From a bacterium (GTDB lineage: Bacteria; Armatimonadota; Zipacnadia; Zipacnadales; Zipacnadaceae): a stretch of DNA of 64,000 bases. Within the stretch, counting starts at the first letter, position 1. Each line of letters opens with the position of its first letter. Below are positions 26,728 through 35,599 of this stretch, piece by piece. The stretch is from the NCBI GenBank assembly GCA_030615605.1, contig JAUWYY010000012.1:1-64000 (forward strand), written 5' to 3'. Made by a program: the position numbers and the translations under genes. Below the pieces are notes generated by a model. The model did not search any database and was not told the DNA's origin. It saw nothing but the letters and a program-made list of their open reading frames with translations.

Positions 26728-27819
26728 ATGGGCGAACTTGCGGAAGAACTGAACCCCGTAATAGAGAAAGCGAAACGGCGCTTGCAGTCAGGTGAAGCCC
26801 TGAATGAGAGGGCAGTGGAATATGGTGTGGTAATGCCTATTGTGAAAACCCTCGGTTGGGATCCGGAGAATATGGATGAAATGCGCCCTGAATACGCCGT
26901 AGAATCCCGGAGAGTGGACTGGGCGTTTCTCAAGGACGGTAGGCCGTGCCTGTTCCTGGAAGAAAAGGCGCCTGATCAAAATCTGTCCGCCCATGAGGAG
27001 CAATTGCTCGACTATGCCTTTAAGCAAGGTATTCGTCTGGCTGTGCTGACTAATGGGCGAGAGTGGTGGTTTTACTTGCCGCTTGAGGAAGGGCCCTGGG
27101 CAGAGCGAAGATTTCTCACTGTTGACCTGGTGAACCAGGAAACTGCCGAAGTTAATTTGCGCCTGACCCAGTTTCTAAAAAAAGAGTTCGTGTTCGGCGG
27201 GCTTGCGTACAAGAATGCCAAGCGACGCTACGACGAATCCAGAGAGCAACAGCGGATTGAGAGAGATCTGCCCAGAGCAATACAGCACTTGCTTTCGGAT
27301 CCTTCGCCACAGGTTATCGAGTTCCTTCAGAATCAGACTCAAGGCGCAATCGGAGCACTTCCACCACCTGAAAGTGTTAGGAAGGCGCTCAAAGTCGTGT
27401 TTGCCGACGGAGATCACACTATTGAGAAGCAAGGGAACCAACCGGAGCGCGCCCCTAATGGATCGGGGAAAAGAGGCCTCGGCGTGCCGCCTCTTTATGC
27501 TAAATTGGTAGGAGTCGCAATCAAAGGGGAGACCTTACATGTTCGAACGTGGAGAGACGTGTTGGTGCAGACAGCCAATTGGCTCATATCCAAAGGCTAT
27601 GCGGACAGACTGCCTTACGAGGTCATTATTGGTACCAAAAGGATTCTTGTGAGTAAGTCAGAGGGCGGATTAACCGCGCCAAAACAGTTGACAAATGGCG
27701 CCTACATTGACAGCTACGCCAATTGCACAGATATGGTCAATAGAACTCGTTGGCTGCTGCGGCAGGTGGGTTTGGCAGAGGATAATCTTCAAGTGGAGTG
27801 GGAGGAACGTACGGAGTAG
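26728..27819 (+). CDS. Predicted nuclease with type I restriction HsdR_N-like domain
   Basis: A 363-residue protein. Residues ~20-150 match the HsdR_N-type PD-(D/E)XK nuclease found at the start of type I restriction subunits and in many stand-alone proteins: MPIVKTLGWDPENMDEMRPE, then RRVDWAFL with the Asp, and CLFLEEKAP with the E-x-K. LAVLTNGREWWFYLP follows, as in the family. There is no helicase and no HsdM/HsdS nearby, so it is an orphan. A second conserved block at the C-terminus (VRTWRDVLVQTANWLISKGY...) resembles regions seen with these orphans. GGAGG precedes ATG 26728 at 7-base spacing. Role unknown; defence or DNA repair are possible. Confidence 0.7.
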   Translation: MGELAEELNPVIEKAKRRLQSGEALNERAVEYGVVMPIVKTLGWDPENMDEMRPEYAVESRRVDWAFLKDGRPCLFLEEKAPDQNLSAHEEQLLDYAFKQGIRLAVLTNGREWWFYLPLEEGPWAERRFLTVDLVNQETAEVNLRLTQFLKKEFVFGGLAYKNAKRRYDESREQQRIERDLPRAIQHLLSDPSPQVIEFLQNQTQGAIGALPPPESVRKALKVVFADGDHTIEKQGNQPERAPNGSGKRGLGVPPLYAKLVGVAIKGETLHVRTWRDVLVQTANWLISKGYADRLPYEVIIGTKRILVSKSEGGLTAPKQLTNGAYIDSYANCTDMVNRTRWLLRQVGLAEDNLQVEWEERTE

Positions 27820-27858
27820 CTCTTCGGAGTTGAGAACCTCTTTCTTCGGTTTGCAATC

Positions 27859-27885
27859 GGCGGATGTTTCAATGAAGCATCCGCC
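27859..27885. terminator. Hairpin after the HsdR_N-like gene
   Basis: GGCGGATGTTTC-AAT-GAAGCATCCGCC pairs over 12 bp with a single G-T wobble and a 3-base loop. It lies 40 bases after the stop at 27819, between convergent genes. No strong U-run follows on either strand, so termination may be factor-assisted. Confidence 0.5.
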
Positions 27886-27973
27886 GCCCCACATTTAGTG
27901 CTATTATTACCGCGCAGTGGGCTGGGCTTGTTGCCCAGGCCGCTGCGCCATGCAAAAGTCTTTGCGGAAGGGG

Positions 27974-28014
27974 TGCGGGGAAAGCCACTTTCTTCAGAAA
28001 GGGGTTTCCCCGCA
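27974..28014. repeat. Nested hairpin at the 3' end of the macroglobulin gene
   Basis: TGCGGGGAAAGCC ... GGTTTCCCCGCA pair as an outer stem; inside it CTTTC-TTCA-GAAAG makes an inner stem. The structure is 22 bases beyond the stop of the minus-strand alpha-2-macroglobulin gene and may act as its terminator or an mRNA stabiliser. Confidence 0.5.
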
Positions 28015-28036
28015 ATTCCGTTCTCTTCCGTTCCTC

Positions 28037-31000
28037 TTATCCGCCCACCACCTCAATCTCGATTGGCTTGGCGTCGGCGCGGTTGTCCGGGTTATAGTAT
28101 TCGTAGGCGGTGCTCTTGGGCGTCTTGGCCTTGATTGGGAATTTCGCTTTCAGCCGGTAGCTGAACTTCACCACCTGCCGCGGCTCCAGCTTCTCGAGAT
28201 AGACGATGATCTGCCGACCGGTCAACTTGTACTTGTCAATGACCTTGCTACCGACCAGTTCGGCCAGGTCGCCGCTCTGCACCTCGAAGCCGGGCGGGAT
28301 GCCCAAGTCCACGATGATCATGCTCGTCGTACCCGGTGTATTGTTGCGCACCGTGATGTTGGCGGTAACGATATCATCCTGGGCCAGCTTAGTCTTATCG
28401 TAGTCTACATCAATGGCGAGCACTTCCTTAGCTGGTGGGCTGATCTGCTCCCAGGGCAGGTAGTAGCGACTAACGATCTGATAGAGCATGCTGCCTTCGC
28501 CCTCGAAGCGAATCTCGATCTCATTTTCGCCCTCTTTGGTCCATTGTTGGCAGTCTATCTGGCGCAGCACGTCGGCATTTTCCGCAGTGATGTGGAAGGT
28601 GCTGGCCTGCTCGCCGTTGATGTGAACGGCGATGTGGGCATCCACCTTCGTCGTTGTCGCCTCTTTTTGGGCCAGCAGCAGTGCCCGCAGCGCCAGAGTC
28701 GTAGCATTGGTCGAATGCCAGGTGCCGTTGGCGTCTTTCTGCGAGATCAGATAGTTCAGCACGCGACTGGCGACCTGCGGGTAGCGGCCCGACTTGATGA
28801 AGGCGATGGCGGCCATACCGGTCGCCTCCAGGTCCGCTGACTTGCCAGTGGAATGCGTAATGCCGCTGATATTGGTCTCCCACCACATCTTCTCGCCTTC
28901 GGTCTTGGCCATATCGCGCAGACGGTCGAGTACCTCGATAGTGCGGTCATCCAGATTATCACCCTGGAGAAGATCGGCAGCGACCAGAGCGTTGGCCACC
29001 ATGCTGAGCACGTAGGGGTCCTTCGCCTCGTCGGCGTGGTCGCGAACGAAACTGACCGCCTTATCCAGTTCGGCGCCTTTATACTCCGACCACGCCAGAC
29101 CCCAGGTTACATACGCGGTGGGGGGGAGCTGCTTGAGCTGGATACGGTTCCAACTGGACCGGTGCAAGTACGCTTCGTCTGGCTTCCAGCTTCCGTCACT
29201 CTCCTGTTGGCTAACCAGCCATTGTTGCGTGCGCGAGATTACCTTGGGGTCAACAGGATGGACCGCGTCCATATCGTGGAACAGCATCAAGCCGTAGGCA
29301 GTGAGGATCTTGTTAGCGGGTGGATCGCCGAACCACGAGAAGCCGCCACCGTCCACCTCATAGGCCACCAGACGCTGGTAGCCGGTATTGATGAATCCCT
29401 CCGCCTTCATCTGAATCTCCGGGTTGATCTGGTTCGTGGACTTCATATAGTCCATGACCAGCACGTTCGGATAAGTCACCGAGGAGGTCTGCTCGAAGCA
29501 GCCGAAGGGCATCCGCAGCATGCTATCCAGGCCCTCGACCGCCTGCGAGAAAATACCGGGGTAGATCTTGACCAGAATCTTGGAGGCGTCATCAATTGCC
29601 CCTTCGGGGATACTGAGCATCTGGGTGACGGTTTCGGTCAGGCGGTCGTTGACCGTCTCTTCAATCTTTTTACCGTCGGGTTCGATGCGGATGTCGCGGG
29701 AGATCGCGTCGCTCATCTTCGTGCCCAGCCCGTGGACGGTCAGCTTGTGGCTGCCCAACTCCTGCGCCGTGATGGTGAAGTAACGCACGGTCACCTCGTT
29801 GGGCTTGATGTTCAGCTCGTAGGTCTCGTTCCCCGTTAGCTTGAACCAGTCCACCTTCGTCAGCTCAATGCGTACCTTCTGGTCGGTGGGCAGGTAGTTG
29901 TAGACGGCTACCGGTATCGAGACCTGGTCGTTCTGGGTGAGCGCCACCGGCAGGTCAATATCAATGAAGAAATCCTGGAAGCAGCGCAGGCCCTTGGTCG
30001 TCGAGCCCAGTTGCCCGATAGCACTGTTAGCCAAAGCCGCCAGCCGCCAGGTGGTGATTGAATCGGCCATCGGCATAGTGAGCGTGGCCTTGCCGTCACC
30101 GCCGGTGATCAGCGCCGGCTCGAAGAACAGCGTCTCGGGGAAGTACTCACGAATGCGCACTGTCTTCTTGGCAGGCATTTCGCCTTCAGCGGGTGCCATA
30201 GCAGGCGCGGGAGCCCCCGCCTTGAGCATGCCAAGCTCTCCGCCTAATCCGGGCGCCCTCTCTTCGGCCATTGCCATATCCCCTCCGAGGGCGAAGAACT
30301 GGCGCCACATCATCTGCGGCTGCCGCGCGCTATCCTTGTCGGCAAAAGCTTGCTGAGGGAACTGCGTATTGAAGTAGAAATCGTCCTCAGTACCTTCCTG
30401 GCCATCAGGCCCGGCAGAGAAGACCACCAGGAAGTAGACCGGATCGTGGCCAGGAGTTATCTCCAACCGGTTATCCCATGGATCAACTAGCTCCCGTTCT
30501 TTGAGGAGCCTCGAGTCAAGCAGTTCACGCACGACGGTATCTGCCGAGGGCGCCTCTCCTATCTGCTGAGTATACTTGCGCAGCGCCGTGCCAATATGCT
30601 CGATCAGCGGGCGAAGCTGCTCCGCCCACTTCTCGCGCGCCTCAGCCAGACGCTCGGCATAGCTGTTGGCCTGGAAGACGTCCAACTCAGGTACATCCGC
30701 CGCCGCGAACAGGAACTGCGCTGCCTGCTGCTTGCGGACGTCTTCGGTCAGGGGGATGACCGGTCCCGGACCCGGCGTGATGATCCCGGGCAGCTCCAGT
30801 CCGTGAATCTCGAAGCGCGGCTTCATCAGCTCCTTCTCCAGATAAAAGTAGACCTTCTCCATCCCGGGCTGCAGCTCCTGAAGCGCAAAGACCGCCTCGT
30901 CCACCACGTTAATCCCCAGCGCCGCGGCTACCGGCTGACCGTCACTGTTGGTCACCGTGAAGTTCAGGGTGGCCTCGCCGCCGGGCAGATAGGTATCCTT

Positions 31001-32779
31001 GTCGGCGTCAATACCGATATTGAGATCTGCCGCGGGCTCGACGTACAGCGGACGCGTGTCGCGCACAATCTGACCACTGGGCATAATGCGGTAGGCGCTC
31101 AGGTAGATGGTGCCGCTCAATTGCTGGCTAAGCGGAATGCTTATCTCGGCGCGACCCGCCCTTATGTCAGCGGCACGCGTCAGCATCGTCTGACGATCCT
31201 TGACGACATCAAAGTAGACCGTTCCGCGCCCGGCCGGCATCGTCAGCGCCGTCGCCAGCACGCTGTCACCGACAGTGTAAAGGGCGGCATCGGTGCGCAA
31301 GAGGATATTTCCAGCGCCTGGTTGGGCTTCAGTGGGCAACTCAATCTGTCTCTCAGCGGTGAACCCGTCGGCAGTACGGGCACGAATATTGAGTATAACC
31401 GGGGCAGAAGGTGGGGAAGAGGGACGCCCCTGACGCTCAAAGAACATCGGCTGCCCGAGCCGACCGCCGCCTGCTTCAGTGGACGTCTCAGCAACGACGA
31501 AGGTGATCGTGCCCATCCCCATCTCATCAGTGACGCGCACCACTTCACTGAGTGGAATCTGCTCGCCATCACTACCGGTGGCCTCGATAAACTCGAAAGT
31601 GGCGCTGACCGGTGTGCCGTCGGGCTTGGTAGTCATAATGTAGACGCGATTTTCCAGATTCGGCACGAGGTTGCCGGATTCGGGTACCGCGTTGATCATT
31701 ATATGAGAGGCGGCCACTGTGGAGGTCTTGAAGGTTGTCTCGCTGTGCTCAGCGGTGTCAATAACTTTCACTTCAAATTCCAGGAAGGCCTTGCCCTGCT
31801 CAAGGGGCTGGCCCACAAAGCTGGTGGGCAGCTTGGTCTCAAAGTCAAAAGTGCCCTCGCTATTGGTTTTTCCTTGGATCTGAGAAATCTCGGTGTACTC
31901 AACATCAAAGGTCTTGACGGTAACTTGCACATCCCCGCCGGCGACTGGCTTGCCGAAGAAGTAGTCAGCCTGGACGGTTCCCTCGACCTGCTCACCGGGC
32001 AGGTAGTAGTCGCGGTCGGTAGTGAGTGTCACCTTGAACTTGGGCAGGACATAACGCTTGACGGTGACCTTCTTCTCGGTCTCCTGGTCCTCGATAATCG
32101 CGCGAATCGTGTAGCGACCCATATTGACCTCGTCGGCCAACTGGAAATCAATCGCCGCGATGCCGAAATCGTTGGTCTTCTGCGTTTGCTTGAAGACCTT
32201 GTTGCCCTTGGCGTCGGCGACCTCCAGGGTCAGAGGCGTGTCGGTGACTGCGTGCAGATTGGGCCGTTTGAGCGCCAGCGCGCGAATGTGCATTAGCTGA
32301 GCTGGCTGATAGATGGGCTTGTCAGTAGTCAGCAACACCTGATAGACCCGCTTGAGCGTGATACGCTGAGTCAGTGAATCGCGAAACTCATTGTAACGCG
32401 CCCGTATGATGAGGTCATAGGAACCGGGTTCAACATTGGGGATGCCAAAGCCGGCCTGCAGTGTCCCTTTGGTATCGGTGCGGCCAACGAAAAGCTGTCT
32501 GGTGTGAGGCGTATCAAGCGCCGAGAGGCGAATTGACACCAGCGCCCCGACGGCGGGCTGGTGCTGTTGATGATCAGTAACCACCACCCGCAAGGCGCCG
32601 CGACTGCTGGCCAGCAACTCGCGCGGGCCGACGATCTCGATACCCAGAGGATTAAGCGTCCGCTCCTGGCCGGTGACCGGGCTGAGCATTCCCCAGACTA
32701 GAACAAGCACGGCTGCCACGATTATCGCGGTCGCCATGTAGTTGGCACGAAGGCGTTGGTTCCGGTCGGTGAGAGACAT
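28037..32779 (-). CDS. Bacterial alpha-2-macroglobulin with thioester
   Basis: A 1,580-residue alpha-2-macroglobulin-like protein. A signal-anchor (ATAIIVAAVLVLVWGMLS) is followed by repeated MG domains (VLLTTDKPIYQPAQLMHIRA is the classical MG1 motif). A variable region near residues 650-850 could be the bait. The thioester motif PFGCFEQTSS is intact with Cys at about residue 1094, followed by the alpha/alpha TED barrel (helical repeats such as SFVRDHADEAKDPYVLSMVA) and a C-terminal receptor-like MG domain. Attacking proteases would cut the bait and be trapped covalently in the periplasm. The usual partner pbpC (penicillin-binding protein 1C) is not adjacent. ATG 32779 follows GATGGGGA. Confidence 0.9.
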   Translation of the reverse strand: MSLTDRNQRLRANYMATAIIVAAVLVLVWGMLSPVTGQERTLNPLGIEIVGPRELLASSRGALRVVVTDHQQHQPAVGALVSIRLSALDTPHTRQLFVGRTDTKGTLQAGFGIPNVEPGSYDLIIRARYNEFRDSLTQRITLKRVYQVLLTTDKPIYQPAQLMHIRALALKRPNLHAVTDTPLTLEVADAKGNKVFKQTQKTNDFGIAAIDFQLADEVNMGRYTIRAIIEDQETEKKVTVKRYVLPKFKVTLTTDRDYYLPGEQVEGTVQADYFFGKPVAGGDVQVTVKTFDVEYTEISQIQGKTNSEGTFDFETKLPTSFVGQPLEQGKAFLEFEVKVIDTAEHSETTFKTSTVAASHIMINAVPESGNLVPNLENRVYIMTTKPDGTPVSATFEFIEATGSDGEQIPLSEVVRVTDEMGMGTITFVVAETSTEAGGGRLGQPMFFERQGRPSSPPSAPVILNIRARTADGFTAERQIELPTEAQPGAGNILLRTDAALYTVGDSVLATALTMPAGRGTVYFDVVKDRQTMLTRAADIRAGRAEISIPLSQQLSGTIYLSAYRIMPSGQIVRDTRPLYVEPAADLNIGIDADKDTYLPGGEATLNFTVTNSDGQPVAAALGINVVDEAVFALQELQPGMEKVYFYLEKELMKPRFEIHGLELPGIITPGPGPVIPLTEDVRKQQAAQFLFAAADVPELDVFQANSYAERLAEAREKWAEQLRPLIEHIGTALRKYTQQIGEAPSADTVVRELLDSRLLKERELVDPWDNRLEITPGHDPVYFLVVFSAGPDGQEGTEDDFYFNTQFPQQAFADKDSARQPQMMWRQFFALGGDMAMAEERAPGLGGELGMLKAGAPAPAMAPAEGEMPAKKTVRIREYFPETLFFEPALITGGDGKATLTMPMADSITTWRLAALANSAIGQLGSTTKGLRCFQDFFIDIDLPVALTQNDQVSIPVAVYNYLPTDQKVRIELTKVDWFKLTGNETYELNIKPNEVTVRYFTITAQELGSHKLTVHGLGTKMSDAISRDIRIEPDGKKIEETVNDRLTETVTQMLSIPEGAIDDASKILVKIYPGIFSQAVEGLDSMLRMPFGCFEQTSSVTYPNVLVMDYMKSTNQINPEIQMKAEGFINTGYQRLVAYEVDGGGFSWFGDPPANKILTAYGLMLFHDMDAVHPVDPKVISRTQQWLVSQQESDGSWKPDEAYLHRSSWNRIQLKQLPPTAYVTWGLAWSEYKGAELDKAVSFVRDHADEAKDPYVLSMVANALVAADLLQGDNLDDRTIEVLDRLRDMAKTEGEKMWWETNISGITHSTGKSADLEATGMAAIAFIKSGRYPQVASRVLNYLISQKDANGTWHSTNATTLALRALLLAQKEATTTKVDAHIAVHINGEQASTFHITAENADVLRQIDCQQWTKEGENEIEIRFEGEGSMLYQIVSRYYLPWEQISPPAKEVLAIDVDYDKTKLAQDDIVTANITVRNNTPGTTSMIIVDLGIPPGFEVQSGDLAELVGSKVIDKYKLTGRQIIVYLEKLEPRQVVKFSYRLKAKFPIKAKTPKSTAYEYYNPDNRADAKPIEIEVVGG

Positions 32780-33149
32780 TCCCCATCATCTCCATAGGTA
32801 AGGCGCTGTTTTCAAGGGTTGTCAGTACTGTACACGTCCAACTTGGGTAGTTTCGGTGGGTTAGACGCAGGCGATGCCATGAAGGTTCCATTATTGGCGC
32901 TGTGTCTAGCAGATTACCTGCCACGGGCAACTATCGCAGAGGGCCAAAGTGGGGTGGAGTAGTACGGTTTCTAATGTTTAATACAATGCTTCGCATAATA
33001 TATCTTATGTTAACTTCGCGCTGCACGCCACTACACTGTACTAAACACATACCTCAGTAAGGAAGGTCTGGCAACAACCACGGTGAAAAGGACTGGCGGA
33101 GGTTTTAACACGTAGCCTGTCGCCTGGAGTCTTAGTCGAGGTGAATTGA
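32780..33149. other. Divergent intergenic region
   Basis: A 370-base region between the divergent macroglobulin and flavoprotein genes. Bases 32970-33020 are markedly AT-rich (CATAATATATCTTATG) and probably carry the flavoprotein promoter, but no clean -35/-10 pair stands out. No ORF with an RBS. Confidence 0.4.
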
Positions 33150-33815
33150 ATGAGTCGTCGTGTCGTGGGCATTGCGTGTAGTCCCCGGGCAGGTGGTAAT
33201 TCGGATGTGCTTGTGCAGAAAGCTCTGGCCGGCGCTGAGTCAGCGTGCGCGACAGTGGAATTGATAGCTGTGCGCGACTCAGAGATAGCACCTTGCCAGG
33301 AATGCAACGCCTGCCTGAGCAGCGGCGAATGTCCTCTGGACGATGACTTTCCCGAAGTTCTGGAGAAACTTCTGGCGTGTGACTGCCTAATTGTGGCCGC
33401 TCCTATCTTCTTTATGAGCATCACGGCTTATGCCAAAGCGTTGATTGAGCGCTGTCAGTGCCTGTGGGCCCGTAAGTACGTGCTCCGCCAGCCGCTGTTC
33501 CCTGATCAGCAACGGGACCGGCGCGTTATGCTGATTTCTGTCGCTGGCACAAGAAGCGAACAAATGTTCGAATGTGTCACCCTTACCCTCAAGTACTGGC
33601 TTGATGTGGTGGAAATGAAGCACGTCAGCAGCCTGTTTGTCAATCAGATAGACGCCAGGGGCGACATACTGAAGCATCCCTCGGCTCTCGATGAAGCCTT
33701 ACGCTTGGGACGGAATCTCGTAACGGGTCCCCAGCCACCAGATAAACCAGAGGTAGTGAGGCTATTCGGAGGGTTGCCCGACGAAACTGAATTACCAGGA
33801 GAGAATTCGACCTGA
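33150..33815 (+). CDS. Iron-sulfur flavoprotein / NAD(P)H-dependent FMN reductase
   Basis: A 221-residue flavodoxin-fold protein. The N-terminal FMN phosphate loop is GIACSPRAGGNSDVL, and the compact cysteine motif CQECNACLSSGEC marks the iron-sulfur flavoprotein (Isf) group, where it holds a [4Fe-4S] cluster. AAPIFFMSITAYAKALIERC is the FMN-contacting segment. Such proteins move electrons between ferredoxin or NAD(P)H and various acceptors in the cytoplasm. GAGGTG precedes ATG 33150 with 7-base spacing. Next is the cobalamin adenosyltransferase, whose enzyme needs cob(I)alamin; a flavoprotein can supply that electron, so a link is possible but unproven. Confidence 0.8.
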   Translation: MSRRVVGIACSPRAGGNSDVLVQKALAGAESACATVELIAVRDSEIAPCQECNACLSSGECPLDDDFPEVLEKLLACDCLIVAAPIFFMSITAYAKALIERCQCLWARKYVLRQPLFPDQQRDRRVMLISVAGTRSEQMFECVTLTLKYWLDVVEMKHVSSLFVNQIDARGDILKHPSALDEALRLGRNLVTGPQPPDKPEVVRLFGGLPDETELPGENST

Positions 33816-33920
33816 CAATCTACCTGCTGCGCCATGGTGCTGCCGGTCGGGGTTCTGACCAACAGATGGCCACTACGGCTCAGTAGCATTCGTCAAGCCG
33901 GAAAACTGGGAGTGGAACTG
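33813..33920 (+). pseudogene. Histidine phosphatase (SixA-like) N-terminal remnant
   Basis: CTG ACA ATC TAC... reads TIYLLRHGAAGRGSDQQM, matching the N-terminus of SixA-type phosphohistidine phosphatases with the RHG motif, then hits TAG at 33882-33884. In the +1-shifted frame the sequence resumes as WPLRLSSIRQAGKLGVEL, matching the next SixA stretch (PLT..G..QA..LG..L). The initiator ATG has become CTG and overlaps the upstream stop. The rest of the gene is gone and cobO begins at the break. Confidence 0.45.
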
Positions 33921-34460
33921 ATGTGCACGACTAATTGCCCGTGGCAACGCGGCTATGTTCAAGTCTACACAGGTGATGGTAAGGGCAAGACGACAGCCGC
34001 GCTGGGCCTAGCGCTGCGGGCGGTTGGAGCTGGCGCGAGGGTGTTCATCGCCCAGTTTGCCAAAGGCAGGCCCACCGCAGAGTTGGCCTCGCTAGCCCGG
34101 CTCTCTGATCTGATCACGATCAAACCGTATGGACGAAGCCACTTCATTCTGGACGAGCCAGAGCCTAAAGACATTGACGCCGCTCAGCAGGGGCTGCAGG
34201 AAACTCAGCAGGCAATCGCCTCCGGCAAATATCCGCTGGTTATCCTGGACGAGGCAAATGTGGCTGTGGATCTGGGGCTATTCTCGGTCGAGGCGCTGTT
34301 AGCAGCCGTGAACTTAAAGCCTGAGCATGTGGAGATTGTCATAACCGGGCGCAATGCACATAAACGCATCATTGACCGGGCCGACCTGGTCACCGAGATG
34401 CGCCAGGTCAAGCACTATCACAGCAAAGGAGTGGAAGCCCGCACCGGCATCGAAGAATAG
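33921..34460 (+). CDS. cobO: Cob(I)yrinic acid a,c-diamide adenosyltransferase
   Basis: A 179-residue CobA/CobO/BtuR family enzyme that transfers the 5'-deoxyadenosyl group of ATP to cob(I)alamin or its corrinoid precursors. The inverted P-loop is YTGDGKGKTTAALG near the N-terminus; IAQFAKGRPTAELA, VILDEANVAVDLGLF and VITGRNAHKRIIDRADLVTEM are the other conserved blocks. The C-terminal KHYHSKGVEARTGIE is typical. The track start 33834 includes the SixA remnant; ATG 33921 has GGGAGTGG upstream and gives the usual length. No other cobalamin genes are in the window. Confidence 0.9.
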   Translation: MCTTNCPWQRGYVQVYTGDGKGKTTAALGLALRAVGAGARVFIAQFAKGRPTAELASLARLSDLITIKPYGRSHFILDEPEPKDIDAAQQGLQETQQAIASGKYPLVILDEANVAVDLGLFSVEALLAAVNLKPEHVEIVITGRNAHKRIIDRADLVTEMRQVKHYHSKGVEARTGIEE

Positions 34461-34656
34461 CGACAGGCCGCTGGTGTAGTGGTGGAGCTGCGACACACAC
34501 AACAGCTCCCGGTAGAGTCACTGCTGCCGCATCAGCGAGCAAGTTTTGATCTGACTGCCGAAGAGATGACCGATCTGATCGAGAGCATCGCGCAGTTGTA
34601 GGTCGGCACCGGCTTGCTGAGCCTCGACGTCTACCTGGGGGCGTCCGGCAGCCTGA
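34461..34656. other. Short degenerate region downstream of cobO
   Basis: A 43-codon plus frame ending at TAG 34600 (ESLLPHQRASFDLTAEEMTD then LIESIAQL) has coding-like composition but no RBS and no family I recognise. It could be a gene-end fragment left by the deletion that removed the SixA-like gene. Confidence 0.25.
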
Positions 34657-35373
34657 TCAGTTGTTCTTGTACATCAGACCCAGGTACTGGCGGCGCTGTG
34701 CGGAGCCGGTGAAGTTATTGCGGTGCAGGCGGTAGGTGATGCCCAGCTTGCCGCTGAGTGTGTAGTCTAGGCTGACATCGAAGGTGTAGCGCAGCCGCTT
34801 TCTGCGCACACGAAACTCTCCCAGGACATCGTAGCTAGTCTCGGGATTGATGCTCAGCCCCAGCCGCTTCCAGTCGCGGTGATACTGGAACAGAGCCCCC
34901 ACATCAGCGGCCCAGCCCTCTGAGCTGCGCACATCCTTGCTGGCGCCCCCCGTGAATTCAACAAACCCGCCAGAGAATTCCCGTCGCATGCCACCAGCAA
35001 GCAATGTAAGCGCTCTGTCGAAGCTGTGATCGCCCTCGGTGGACAGCGTTATGACCGGATTCCACTCAGTGGCAGGGCGGTCCTGGTAGATGCGGCGAAA
35101 CCAGGTCTTGAGTCTATCCACCTTCGTACCGGCGGTGTCTTGCCTGCTGTAATCCGAGTCTACCGTAATTGAGAACAGTCTGTCTTGCCCGTGTCGAGCC
35201 CACAGGCCGTCAAAGCTCCAGGAATAGTCGCGGAAGCTGCCTCCTGCGCTTTCGTTTTCGGAAATGCTGGCGGAAACTTCAAACTTGTCCTGCGTCCAGT
35301 CTTCCGCTCTCGCTTTGGCCGCTGTCAACAAGCATACGGCGGCCACGCCAAAAAAGGTTATACTGCGACTCAC
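34657..35373 (-). CDS. DUF481-like outer membrane beta-barrel protein
   Basis: A 238-residue predicted outer-membrane protein. The start is GTG 35373, with GGGAGGT 7 bases upstream; the track's 35493 start has no RBS. The signal peptide is SRSITFFGVAAVCLLTAAKA followed by RAEDW. The mature part alternates hydrophobic and polar residues in about 12 amphipathic strands (FSITVDSDYSRQ, TFDVSLDYTLSGKLGITYRL), as in DUF481 YdiY-like barrels. This supports a diderm cell envelope. The C-terminal LGLMYKNN lacks the classical terminal Phe. Function unknown. Confidence 0.75.
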   Translation of the reverse strand: MSRSITFFGVAAVCLLTAAKARAEDWTQDKFEVSASISENESAGGSFRDYSWSFDGLWARHGQDRLFSITVDSDYSRQDTAGTKVDRLKTWFRRIYQDRPATEWNPVITLSTEGDHSFDRALTLLAGGMRREFSGGFVEFTGGASKDVRSSEGWAADVGALFQYHRDWKRLGLSINPETSYDVLGEFRVRRKRLRYTFDVSLDYTLSGKLGITYRLHRNNFTGSAQRRQYLGLMYKNN

Positions 35374-35599
35374 TGCAGATACCTCCCAGTTGTCGTCGAG
35401 TGGATATATTGTTGGAACAGGTGATTCGTGAGCTGGTGGGCATCTTCTCTGTTCTATTCTGAAAACCTCCCTATCCTGGCACAAGTTGTACACCCCTGGG
35501 AGGAGAATAGTGCCCGCCAGCGAACGTGATACCAGCCCCAGGGCACTAGCTCATCAGGCAGGCATAAGGTCGCCTGCTCGGTGCAAAGGAGTATGACAT

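Noticed and set aside
30596-32296. 566-codon plus-strand ORF
   Set aside because: Antisense shadow of the alpha-2-macroglobulin gene; composition is a mirror of that gene and there is no RBS. The same applies to 28853-29839 and 27917-28840.
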